Part shown: in pieces, positions 24,479 to 31,983 of the stretch
Layout of the letters: every line of letters begins with the position of its first letter
Position numbering within the stretch: position 1 is the first letter of the stretch
Source: Actinoplanes sandaracinus
Lineage (GTDB): Bacteria > Actinomycetota > Actinomycetes > Mycobacteriales > Micromonosporaceae
Assembly (NCBI RefSeq): GCF_030009775.1
Contig: NZ_JASCTH010000021.1
Location: 1 to 64,000, forward strand
Direction of reading: 5' to 3'
Length of the DNA: 64,000 nt
Position numbers and translations under genes: made by a program
Notes under the pieces: model-generated
The model's database searches: none
Seen by the model: the letters and a program-made list of their open reading frames with translations, nothing else
Told to the model about the DNA's origin: nothing

Positions 24479-25012
24479 ATGGTCGACGTCGACGCAGCAC
24501 GCGGTGAGGAACCGTTGCCCCCACTCGGCACCCTCAGCGCCAGGTTGAACTACCTGTTCGACACGATCCGGCCGACGCCAGACGAAGTGTCGGGCTCAGA
24601 TGAGCCCAACCGCCGGTACACCAACAAGGAGATCGCAGACAAGATCAATGCCGTCTCTGCGGAGTCCAGCGTCACCATCAGCGCCGCCTACATCGGCGAA
24701 CTCCGCCGCGGCATCGCCACGGACCCGCGAACCTCACACGTGCGCGCGCTCGCACGTGCGTTCGACGTCGACCCGGCGTTTTTTGTCGACGACAAGGCGG
24801 CGCGCCGCATCCAGGAACAGATCGAGACGCTGATTGAACTGCGGCGGATGGACGTTAAGCAGGTTGCCCTGCGCCACCTCCTTGCCGATACTGGCCTGTC
24901 TGTCACTAGCGCCTTGCTGGTGGAGCAAATGATTGAGCAGCTTCGGACAGTGGAAGAAGGACGCGCCAGCGACCGTCCTCAGGTGGACCCTCCGTCAGGC
25001 GCGGCCGGCTAG
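24479..25012 (+). CDS. XRE-family (EspR-like) HTH regulator
   Basis: A 177-residue DNA-binding protein. An N-terminal segment, LSARLNYLFDTIRPTPDE, precedes a helix-turn-helix (YTNKEIADKINA, then ISAAYIGELRRGIATDPRTS, VRALARAFDVDPAFFVDD). This is the layout of EspR-like regulators, with a helical dimerisation tail. ATG 24479 follows AAGGAG at 24465-24470. It heads a four-gene operon and is 2 bp from the metallopeptidase gene; XRE-ImmA pairs typically work as repressor and anti-repressor protease. Confidence 0.85.
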   Translation: MVDVDAARGEEPLPPLGTLSARLNYLFDTIRPTPDEVSGSDEPNRRYTNKEIADKINAVSAESSVTISAAYIGELRRGIATDPRTSHVRALARAFDVDPAFFVDDKAARRIQEQIETLIELRRMDVKQVALRHLLADTGLSVTSALLVEQMIEQLRTVEEGRASDRPQVDPPSGAAG

Positions 25013-25014
25013 CG

Positions 25015-25602
25015 GTGCTGGTATTAGCTCAGTGGGAGTATGTGGATGACCCATGGGGAGGTCAGGTGGTGGTAAACCGGCAACTACGTCGGCGGTGCGA
25101 GCAAGCCATCGCCGATCTTGACGTGCCGCAGCCCATCGACATCCACAAGCTGTGCCAGGTGCTGAGTGAGCGAAACGGCCGCCCCATCCACTTATTGCCG
25201 ATGAAGCTGCCAGTCAACAGCCCATGCGGGATGTGGGTACGCACCACCGCTTTCGATGCGGTGTTTTACGAAGCCGAAACCAGCGTGCTGCACCAGCTGC
25301 AGATCATCGGTCACGAGCTGGGGCACCTCATCGGCGGACATCAGGCCTCGGAGGTGCTGGACGCGCAGGCGTCCCGCCTGCTGCTGCCCGACCTCGACCC
25401 AGCGCTGGTACGCCGATTCCTCGGCCGCAGCAACTATTCACGCGACGAGGAACGCGAAGCCGAAATGATCGGATCTCTGCTCGTCAAGCAAGCCGATCTC
25501 AGCACTGCCCCCGCCCCGGCAGATACACCACCCGAGCTGACCGACATCATGAACCGGCTCCAGCACTCCCTCGCACACCACCGCCGGAGTCCTCATGGAT
25601 GA
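25015..25602 (+). CDS. ImmA/IrrE-family metallopeptidase
   Basis: A 195-residue zinc peptidase. The HExxH motif is visible in IIGHELGHLIGGH, and a third ligand could come from the EEREAEMIGSLL helix, where other members have E-x-x-A-x-x-F/L. GTG 25015 is the first start. GTG at about 25039 (VDDPWGGQVVV) has a better GGGAG site and is possible. Family members cleave an XRE-type repressor in response to stress or a signal; the partner gene immediately upstream fits. It overlaps the membrane-protein gene by 8 bp. Confidence 0.82.
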   Translation: MLVLAQWEYVDDPWGGQVVVNRQLRRRCEQAIADLDVPQPIDIHKLCQVLSERNGRPIHLLPMKLPVNSPCGMWVRTTAFDAVFYEAETSVLHQLQIIGHELGHLIGGHQASEVLDAQASRLLLPDLDPALVRRFLGRSNYSRDEEREAEMIGSLLVKQADLSTAPAPADTPPELTDIMNRLQHSLAHHRRSPHG

Positions 25603-26821
25603 CGTTCTCTACCCACTGTTCGCCGGCATCGCATGGCTCGCCTTCGGCTTCAAGGCCGCCGCGCTGCGGCATGACCCCTCGAGCCCACCACTGCGCTCCA
25701 TGACGGCCACCTTTCTGACGCTGGCGTCCGCGATGACGTTCGCCACGCCGTGGGTGTACCTCGGCTTCGACGCTTTCGTCAATGTGCCGAACCTGGCACG
25801 GTTGTGCACTCACGTCAGCGTCATGGCGCTGAGCCTGTCGGTGCAGGGATGGCTGCTGTACTGGGCGTCGCCGGAAAACCTCCGCCGCAGTCTTCTGCGC
25901 AGGGGCGCGCTGTTCCTCGTTGTCGTCGCCACCATGACCGCCCTGTTCGTGCTAGCCCCGGTCGACGAGGAAACCCTCGATTTCAGCACCCGCTACGGTG
26001 ACGCGCCCTACGTGGCGTACTACATGACCGTCTACGTGACCTACTTCGGCGCGGCGCTCATCGACATGGCCCGCCTGTCGTGGCGCTACTCCAAACTCGC
26101 CGGCGAGTCGTTCCTTCGGCTCGGGCTCCGCCTGGCGTCGATCGGCTCCGCCATGGGCTTCGTCTACGCGTTCGAGAAGGGCGCGTACGTCCTCGCCCGC
26201 AACTTCGATGTGACTCTGGTGCCGGATGTGGTCCAGGAATCCATGGGTCCCGTGGTGGGAGGCAGTGCCGCGTTCACCCTTGTCATCGGCATGACGATCC
26301 CGGTGTGGGGACCGCGTCTGGCCCAGATTGGCCCTACTGCTCGTCGCTACCGGGCCTATCGCTCGCTCAATCCGCTGTGGAGCGCCCTTTACGCCGCTCG
26401 GCCGGAAATCGCGTTGGAAGCACCCGACCGGCGCCGCGACGAACTTAGCATCGACGACATCGACTACCGCCTGCTGCGGCGAGTCATCGAGATCCGCGAT
26501 GCTCGGCTGACCCTGCGCCCCTACCTCAGCGCAGACACCGCGGAAACGGCCCGTCGGCGCGCCACCGAAAAGCACCTGGGCCCGGAAGAGACCGAAGCCG
26601 TCGTTGAGGCGGCGGTGCTGGCCGCCGGCATCCGCGCCGCGCAGAGCGATACCCCTGCCGAGCGGCCGTATCTGACGACACCGGACGGCGGACAAGATTT
26701 GTCCAGTGAGACCGCCACGCTCGTGCGGGTCGCTCGCGCGTTCACCCGCTCGTCTATCGTCACCGCCGCGGTCAGCGACCTCGAAGCCATGCCGAAAACC
26801 ACGCAGGAGCCCGTGGCATAA
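25595..26821 (+). CDS. MAB_1171c-like seven-helix membrane protein
   Basis: A 408-residue protein. Residues 1 to about 225 contain six or seven membrane helices (LFAGIAWLAFGFKAAALRH, then LFLVVVATMTALFVLAP, and others). Residues about 240-400 form a soluble region with RYRAYRSLNPLWSALYAA and LLRRVIEIRDARLTLRPYLS, a pattern of the actinobacterial MAB_1171c-type 'putative transporter' family. Transport has not been shown for the family. The design, membrane sensor plus a cytosolic domain next to a protease and a repressor, would also suit signal reception. Confidence 0.75.
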   Translation: MDDVLYPLFAGIAWLAFGFKAAALRHDPSSPPLRSMTATFLTLASAMTFATPWVYLGFDAFVNVPNLARLCTHVSVMALSLSVQGWLLYWASPENLRRSLLRRGALFLVVVATMTALFVLAPVDEETLDFSTRYGDAPYVAYYMTVYVTYFGAALIDMARLSWRYSKLAGESFLRLGLRLASIGSAMGFVYAFEKGAYVLARNFDVTLVPDVVQESMGPVVGGSAAFTLVIGMTIPVWGPRLAQIGPTARRYRAYRSLNPLWSALYAARPEIALEAPDRRRDELSIDDIDYRLLRRVIEIRDARLTLRPYLSADTAETARRRATEKHLGPEETEAVVEAAVLAAGIRAAQSDTPAERPYLTTPDGGQDLSSETATLVRVARAFTRSSIVTAAVSDLEAMPKTTQEPVA

Positions 26822-26823
26822 CG

Positions 26824-27435
26824 ATGGTCGACACGTCCACCGCACCACGGCCACACAGCAAGATCACCACATTTGCGAAGATCACGACAGATGTCACCTC
26901 CGTCGGCGTGCTCGTCGCCGTACAGGTGGCGTTAGCCGCTTGGCATAGTGCGTCCGATGCGTCCAGTGCGCTGAGCTACGGAGCGCTCGCGGTCACGTTC
27001 GCCAGCATCATCCCCATGGCCTACGTGTTCTACGGCACGCATTTCGGCGACCTGGTCAGCCACCACATCCCGGTTCGCCAGCGCAGACTCATCCCGATGT
27101 GCGTCGGCCTGGCCTCCCTGACCGTCGGCGCGCTTGTCCTTGCCCTGATCGGCGCGCCGGCCTACCTGGTCAACGTCATGGTCATGAACGTGGCCGGACT
27201 CGCGATGCTGACCGCCATCACGCTGAGCTGGAAGATCTCCGCGCACACATCGACGACAGCCGCGACCATCACCATGCTGGTCTTCGTTTTCGGGCCGCCG
27301 GCCCTGATCGCGACGCCTGCCGTGCTACTCACCGGCTGGTCGCGGCTGCATCTACGCGCGCACACTCGCAGCCAAGTCGTCATCGGCGCCATCCTTGGCG
27401 CCGCTGTCAATGCCGGCCTTCACCTAGCGCTCTGA
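26824..27435 (+). CDS. PAP2-like membrane protein with altered active site
   Basis: A 203-residue protein with five or six membrane helices. KISAHTSTTAATITM takes the place of the PSGH motif. WSRLHLRAHTRSQ takes the place of SR-x5-H-x3-D, with Gln instead of the final Asp. The first motif, K-x6-RP, is only vaguely matched by HIPVRQRRLIP. It may bind a phosphorylated lipid or act as a weak phosphatase. It follows the MAB_1171c-like gene by 2 bp and ends the operon. Confidence 0.7.
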   Translation: MVDTSTAPRPHSKITTFAKITTDVTSVGVLVAVQVALAAWHSASDASSALSYGALAVTFASIIPMAYVFYGTHFGDLVSHHIPVRQRRLIPMCVGLASLTVGALVLALIGAPAYLVNVMVMNVAGLAMLTAITLSWKISAHTSTTAATITMLVFVFGPPALIATPAVLLTGWSRLHLRAHTRSQVVIGAILGAAVNAGLHLAL

Positions 27436-27476
27436 CTCATTGCCGGGTCTGCTGCACCGGTAGGTGACAGGTCAAG

Positions 27477-28230
27477 TCACGCGGCCTGACTGGCCGATGG
27501 GGTCATGATGGTTTCGTACTCGACCGGCGTCAACCGGGACAGTGATCGTTGGCGTCTGCGGCGGTGGTAGGTCCGCTCGACCCAGGTGACGATCGCCGTC
27601 CTCAACTGCTGCCGGCTCGACCAGCTCCGGCGGTCGAGGACGTGGTTCTGCAGCAGGCCGAAGAAGGACTCCATGGCGGCGTTGTCGCCGGCGGCGCCGA
27701 CTCTGCTCATCGACCCGATCATGTGGTGCTGGTTCAGCGCGTGGACGAACTCACGGCTGCGAAACTGCTTGCGACCCGCGATCGGTGTGCAACACGCAGC
27801 CGACGATGTTCCCGCGCCGGGCCGCGGCGTTGTGCAGGGCGTTGACGGCCAGCCTCGACTTCATGCGGGAGTCGATGGAGTAACCAACGATCCGGTTGGA
27901 CCACACGTCCTTGATCGCGCAGAGGTAGAGCTTGCCCTCATCGGTGCGGTGTTCGGTGATGTCGGCCAGCCACAACCGGTTCGGAGCGCCGGCGGTGAAG
28001 TCACGTCTGACGAGGTCGTCGTGCACCGGCGGTCCCGGCCTGCTGCTCTTGCCCCGGCATCTCTTGCGGCTGAACGTGCTCCACCAGCCCATGCCGGAAC
28101 AGATCTTCCAGGCCGTTCGCTCGACCATCGGCTGACGGCAGCACGGGCCTCGTCGGTCAGGAACCGGTAGCCGAACTCTGGGTCGTCACGATGGGCGTCG
28201 AACAACGCGTTCGCCCGGTACGCCTCGGCC
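27477..28230 (-). pseudogene. broken IS3-family transposase (orfB)
   Basis: The minus strand holds the orfB blocks in several frames: FDAHRDDPEFGYRFLTDEAR, then NRLWLADITEHRTDEGKLYL with the first catalytic Asp, CVLHTDRGSQ with the second, and MIGSMSRVGAAGDNAAMESF with the final Glu. The frames break near 28130 and 27765. orfA is not recognisable. The element appears inserted next to the truncated gene at 28247-28483. Confidence 0.82.
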
Positions 28231-28246
28231 AGGTCGGCGTCGGTGA

Positions 28247-28483
28247 CCGGGCGGGAAAGCCACCGTCTCCCCTGACAGCGACGCCCAGCACCTGGAGAAG
28301 TCGGGTGCCGCGCGCGCCGAGATGGGCAAGGGCCGTTCGATGGGGGAGGGGTGGATCACGGTCGACAAGACGGCCCTCGCCGAGGAGAACGACTTCACGT
28401 ACTGGATGACCGCAGCGCTGTCTTTCCACGCGCAGGGCTCAGGCGGGAAGCCGGCGACTAGGTCCAAGACCGAAGCAAAGTAG
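28247..28483 (+). pseudogene. C-terminal remnant of an unidentified gene
   Basis: An open frame without a start codon reads DSDAQHLEKSGAARAEMGKG, then GEGWITVDKTALAEENDFTY and a Lys-rich end before TAG 28481-28483. Codon use is normal for the region. The 5' part was probably removed when the IS3 element to the left arrived. A GC-rich stem follows the stop at 28490-28505. I see nothing supported in 28484-28704. Confidence 0.4.
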
Positions 28484-28704
28484 CCCGGTCCCCGCCGGGG
28501 CGGGGGCCCAGGGGGCAAACCAGCAGCCCTCCCCGGATAACCTGAGGAGGCCCACCACCCGGTCCGGTTCGGCGGCGTTCGGCAGGAAGCCCAACCGGGA
28601 TGTCTGTGGTGCGTAGCGCGACGGCGTGCTCGCAGTCTCCCTTGACCTTGAACCGCAGCACGCGGTAGCCCACACGTGTCGAGACCCCCGGCTGGCCGGG
28701 CGGG

Positions 28705-28863
28705 TCATCGCGTCTTAGGCACCTCGACCTCCTCGTCCGGCACGACCGGCGGAAGATCCTCGTCGAGGATGCTGCCCCACTCTCCAGCGGCCTGCGGCTC
28801 CGCCGACTCGCCCACTCGCTGGCCGTCGTCATCCTCGTCCGAAACCCGCTCCTGCATGGTCAT
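28705..28863 (-). CDS. small acidic protein
   Basis: A 52-residue frame from ATG 28863 (MTMQERVSDEDDDGQRVGES) to TGA at 28705-28707, with GGAGCGG just upstream. About a third of the residues are Asp or Glu. It is likely disordered and soluble. No family is recognised. Support rests on the ribosome-binding site and good codon use. Confidence 0.45.
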   Translation of the reverse strand: MTMQERVSDEDDDGQRVGESAEPQAAGEWGSILDEDLPPVVPDEEVEVPKTR

Positions 28864-29066
28864 GACCCGCTCCTTCCGCCGCCACTCCTCGAACCTGCAT
28901 CGTCGCAGGTCAGGCCGCCGATCTAGGCGGAAACGGCGCCCTCGACTCCCCCCTCCCCATGTGTGCGTGACTCGGGCGCCGTCGTTGGGTGTCGTTCCAG
29001 TTCCTTAGCGGCGGGACGATCCACTCAGCGGAAGTGGAACAGGTTCTACCGTCGCTCGGCTTCGAC

Positions 29067-29279
29067 TCAATCCCGTTGCTGCTCGCGGGACTCATGGGGA
29101 GCCTTGTCCTTGCTTCGCTCGGTGGCGCCCCACCAGCCCGCACCCGCGGCTATGCCGATAGCGATGCCCATCGCTACGTTGTCGAAGATCATGCCGAACA
29201 CCGCCCCGAACGCTATACACAGGGCGATACGTTCGCCGCTGTCAAGATTCCACTGCGTGTGTTGCCTCTGCTGTTCCAT
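29067..29279 (-). CDS. small glycine-zipper membrane protein
   Basis: A 70-residue protein with two membrane helices rich in small residues (RIALCIAFGAVFGMIFDN and AMGIAIGIAAGAGWWGA). The pattern is found in a widespread family of small bacterial membrane proteins of unknown function. ATG 29279 follows an excellent GAGGAGG site. Confidence 0.72.
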   Translation of the reverse strand: MEQQRQHTQWNLDSGERIALCIAFGAVFGMIFDNVAMGIAIGIAAGAGWWGATERSKDKAPHESREQQRD

Positions 29280-29423
29280 GCAGTCCTCCTCGAACGTCCC
29301 CTTACCCCAAGATCCGAATATTCATCGTTCTCGGGGCGTCGCGAGGTCGCTAACCCGCCCTCTTGAGGGCCGGCACTCGGAGAGGCGTTCCCCTTCCATT
29401 TGCTCCTCTGTCAAGGGGCACGT

Positions 29424-29500
29424 GTCTGCTGCTGGATACTGTCGCGTAGGGGGTGTCTGGTAGATGACGCGTCGGGGGACGTCGTTTGAGCGCTGGTCGG
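29424..29500 (-). pseudogene. short relic of an IS110 transposase 3' end
   Basis: This stretch is similar at the DNA level to 29944-30010, the end of the IS110 fragment on the same strand. Shared blocks include GTCTGCTGCTG, TTGGTAGATGACG-like and CGTCGTTTGAG; the encoded piece is RRVIYQTPPTRQYPAAD. It is a second, more decayed copy of the same element end, about 500 bp away in the same orientation. Confidence 0.5.
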
Positions 29501-29511
29501 CACCTGTCACC

Positions 29512-29895
29512 ATGGTCCGCGTGGATCAAGATCGAATAGGCCAGGACGCGGACGGTGGACAGTCGGCGTTCGCCCGAGGCGCCCATCCATCGGTACAGCA
29601 GCGCATCAGGTGGGCATCGGCACGGAAGCCGTTGACCCCCTCCCGGTGGGTGTCGGCCCGCTGGTTCGTGGCGGCTGGTGTCGGCCTCGGCGCCGTGGCG
29701 GCCGGCTGGATCTGGTTTGCCGGCGTAGACGCGGGAGCGGATCAAACGCTCGGTCGGCGGCCGACGGGAGGCGCGTTCGGTCTACTGGCCGGTGCACTGT
29801 TCCTAGCGGTCTTCGGCTTGCGGGACCTGCTGCCCGAAGCTGTACGACGCTGGATTCTGCACCGATACGGGTCCGGCTCCGAGCGCGTCCGGTAA
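29512..29895 (+). CDS. small two-helix membrane protein
   Basis: A 127-residue protein with two membrane helices (WFVAAGVGLGAVAAGWIWF and GAFGLLAGALFLAVFGL) and a basic C-terminal tail. An in-frame ATG at 29464 exists, but it lies inside the IS110 relic, so ATG 29512 is preferred. No ribosome-binding site is clear. The gene is enclosed by two IS110 3' ends and may be cargo or simply trapped between copies. Confidence 0.5.
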   Translation: MVRVDQDRIGQDADGGQSAFARGAHPSVQQRIRWASARKPLTPSRWVSARWFVAAGVGLGAVAAGWIWFAGVDAGADQTLGRRPTGGAFGLLAGALFLAVFGLRDLLPEAVRRWILHRYGSGSERVR

Positions 29896-29919
29896 GTCTT
29901 GCAGCTGCTCCCCTTTCAC

Positions 29920-30380
29920 CATGCTTGTTGGTGAGGCAGCGGTTGTCTGCTGCTGCGTGTTGGCGTGTAGGGCTTGGTAGATGACGTCCGAGAGGCGTCG
30001 TTTGAGGATGCGCCTGGCTTCCATGCCTCCGTCGCCGCCGGCTTTGCGGTGGGCGATGAGCTGCTGGGCTGGTGGGTGGCAGCGGGCCTGGGTGATCGCG
30101 ATGCGGTGCAGCGCGGCGTTGAGTTGCCGGTTTCCGGTGCGGCTGAGCCGGTGCCGGGCACGCTTGGACGACCAGGCAGGCAGGGGTGCGGTGCCGTTGT
30201 GACGGGCGTAGGCCGCCGCGGACTTGAACCGGCCGATGGCGGCGGTCTCGCCCACGATCTTCGCGGCGGTCAGTGCCGCGCAGCCAGGGATCTCGAGCAG
30301 CGCGGGTGCCAGCTTCCTGGCGAGCGCCGGTTCAGCCCGTCGGCGAGCGGATCGGATCGTCGAACGCGAACGACGACGTC
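29920..30380 (-). pseudogene. C-terminal half of an IS110-family transposase
   Basis: The minus strand reads LARKLAPALLEIPGCAALTA, AKIVGETAAIGRFKSAAAYA, then HNGTAPLPAWSSKRARHRLS and RTGNRQLNAALHRIAITQAR, which is the Transposase_20 domain of the IS110/IS116 family. The N-terminal RuvC-like half is absent to the right of about 30380, so it cannot be active. The short open tail to its left has no similarity to the family. Confidence 0.8.
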
Positions 30381-30556
30381 TGCTAGAGCGGCACGGCCAG
30401 CGGCGTGCTGTCCGGAACCGGTACGCGGATGTGGACGACTCGGGTGTCGGGATGCGTACCCCGATCCTGGGAGTCCCGGCCGCGGGGCGACAGAGCCAAT
30501 GCCGCCAGATTGGTTCGCCGATGGGTCCAATATCAGCACGCTGCTAGCCACTCGAC

Positions 30557-30577
30557 ATATGTAGTCTGACTACGTAT
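30557..30577. promoter_or_regulatory. inverted-repeat operator upstream of padR
   Basis: ATATGTAGT (30557-30565) and ACTACGTAT (30569-30577) form a 21-bp inverted repeat with one mismatch and a 3-bp centre. It ends 9 bp before the PadR start. PadR proteins commonly bind ATGT/ACAT-type palindromes at their own promoters, so autoregulation is likely. Confidence 0.65.
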
Positions 30578-30586
30578 CGTCGGTGC

Positions 30587-30910
30587 ATGCGTGAGACCAC
30601 GTTCTTCATTCTCGCGACTCTGCAGGACGGGCCACTGCACGGTTACGCGATCATCCAGCGGGCCTCGGCCCTGTCGCGCGGGCGGATCAAACTCGCCACC
30701 GGCACCCTCTACACCGCGCTCGAGCGGCTCACCGGCGCCGGGCACATCCGCGTCGCCGACGAGCAGGTCGTCAACGGCCGGGCGCGGCGCACCTATGAGC
30801 TCACCCCGTCCGGCGGCGCGGCTTTGCGGGAGCACGCCGACCTGCTGGCGTCCGCCGCCCGCGTCGTCACCGAGCGCCGCGCGACCCGCCCGGTGGTGAG
30901 GCCGGCGTGA
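30587..30910 (+). CDS. PadR-family transcriptional regulator
   Basis: A 107-residue winged-helix regulator (FFILATLQDGPLHGYAIIQR, LATGTLYTALERLTGAGHIR, ARRTYELTPSGGAALREHAD). It matches the PadR core plus a short C-terminal helix. The stop overlaps the next GTG by 4 bp, the usual layout in which PadR controls a co-transcribed membrane protein gene. Confidence 0.9.
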   Translation: MRETTFFILATLQDGPLHGYAIIQRASALSRGRIKLATGTLYTALERLTGAGHIRVADEQVVNGRARRTYELTPSGGAALREHADLLASAARVVTERRATRPVVRPA

Positions 30911-31779
30911 CCAGGACCGAACGTCGCTACGCCCGGCTCGTCCGTCTCTACCCGGCCCGCTGTCCACGCGAGGAGATCCTCGACACCGTCCTGCAGGGCA
31001 ACGGCACGTTCTCGTTCCGGGAGGCGATCGCCCTGCTCACCGGCGCGCTCCGGGCCCGCACCGGCGCCGACGTGCCGCGCACCCCGGCCGGGTTCGCCTG
31101 GTCCGCGACCAGGCTCGCCGCCCTCGCGCTGCTCGTCCACGCGGCCGCGGTCGACCTCCTCACCGCGCTGCCCCTCGATGTCCCGGCCATCGCCGCCACC
31201 GCAGGCGGCATCCTCCAGTACGCCACGGCGGGCCTGCTCGCGCTGATCCTGCATCTCACCGCCATCGTCAGCCTGACCCGCGGCGCCCACCGCCTGGCGG
31301 CAGCCACGACCGGCCTCGGGCTGTTCGCCTCGGTCGTCGGTCAGATGCGGTTCGGCTTAGCGTGGTTCCACGACGGCTTCTGGTCGGCCCCGCTGGCCGC
31401 ACTGCTGGTCACGGCCCTGGCGTTCGCCGCCCATCGGGAGCGCTCGTCCCCACTGTGGTGGCTGCTGGCCGTGATCCCCGCGGTCGTCCTCCTGCCCACC
31501 GGCTCCGGTACCGTTCTGGATCCCGCCTTGTTCATCGACCAGCAGGCCCTTCTCGTCCTCACCGGCGCGGCCCTGATCTGGTCCTCGCTGGACCCGCGTG
31601 TGCCACTGGCGATGGCCGCACTGGGCCTCAGCAACGCCCTGACCGGTCTCAGTGCCACCTTGCTCGACTACGGCGCCGTGCCCGCAAGCATGGTCGCGCT
31701 CCAGGTGGCGATCGCCACGGTGCCGGTCCTGGCCCTGGTCGCGGCGGCCGCCTACCGCCGCCGCCGATCACCGATCTGA
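30907..31779 (+). CDS. PadR-associated integral membrane protein
   Basis: A 290-residue protein. After an N-terminal cytosolic segment (RRYARLVRLYPARCPREEIL), typical of proteins encoded next to PadR regulators, come about seven hydrophobic helices. The family has no defined function. GTG 30907 is fixed by the GTGA overlap with padR. Confidence 0.78.
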   Translation: MTRTERRYARLVRLYPARCPREEILDTVLQGNGTFSFREAIALLTGALRARTGADVPRTPAGFAWSATRLAALALLVHAAAVDLLTALPLDVPAIAATAGGILQYATAGLLALILHLTAIVSLTRGAHRLAAATTGLGLFASVVGQMRFGLAWFHDGFWSAPLAALLVTALAFAAHRERSSPLWWLLAVIPAVVLLPTGSGTVLDPALFIDQQALLVLTGAALIWSSLDPRVPLAMAALGLSNALTGLSATLLDYGAVPASMVALQVAIATVPVLALVAAAAYRRRRSPI

Positions 31780-31867
31780 GACCCGCGGGGTACGGGACCC
31801 GCCGCCACCGGCGACAGCCTCGCCACCGCCGATCCCGACCCGCAATCCCGCCCCAGCCGTAGCCGGC

Positions 31868-31953
31868 GCCCGCTGTGGAGTGGCGGTCGCGTGTCCCAGC
31901 TACGGCTGGGCGTACGCCGAGCCGGCCAGCTGTAGCTGATGCCCGCTGTGGAG
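31868..31953. repeat. short direct repeat between genes
   Basis: GCCCGCTGTGGAG occurs at 31868-31880 and 31941-31953, with similar flanks (GTGGCGTG-like on the right), and AGCTACGGCTGGG-like sequence lies between. This intergenic stretch, 31780-31983, separates two converging genes and holds no gene. Confidence 0.4.
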
Positions 31954-31983
31954 CGGCCGTGGCGTGCGTGAGCGACGGCCGGG

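Noticed and set aside
28439..28708. 89-residue minus-strand frame whose ATG overlaps the small acidic protein's stop
   Set aside because: The overlap is tempting, but the sequence is rich in Ser, Arg and Pro and the codon use is mixed. It also runs across the truncated gene on the other strand.
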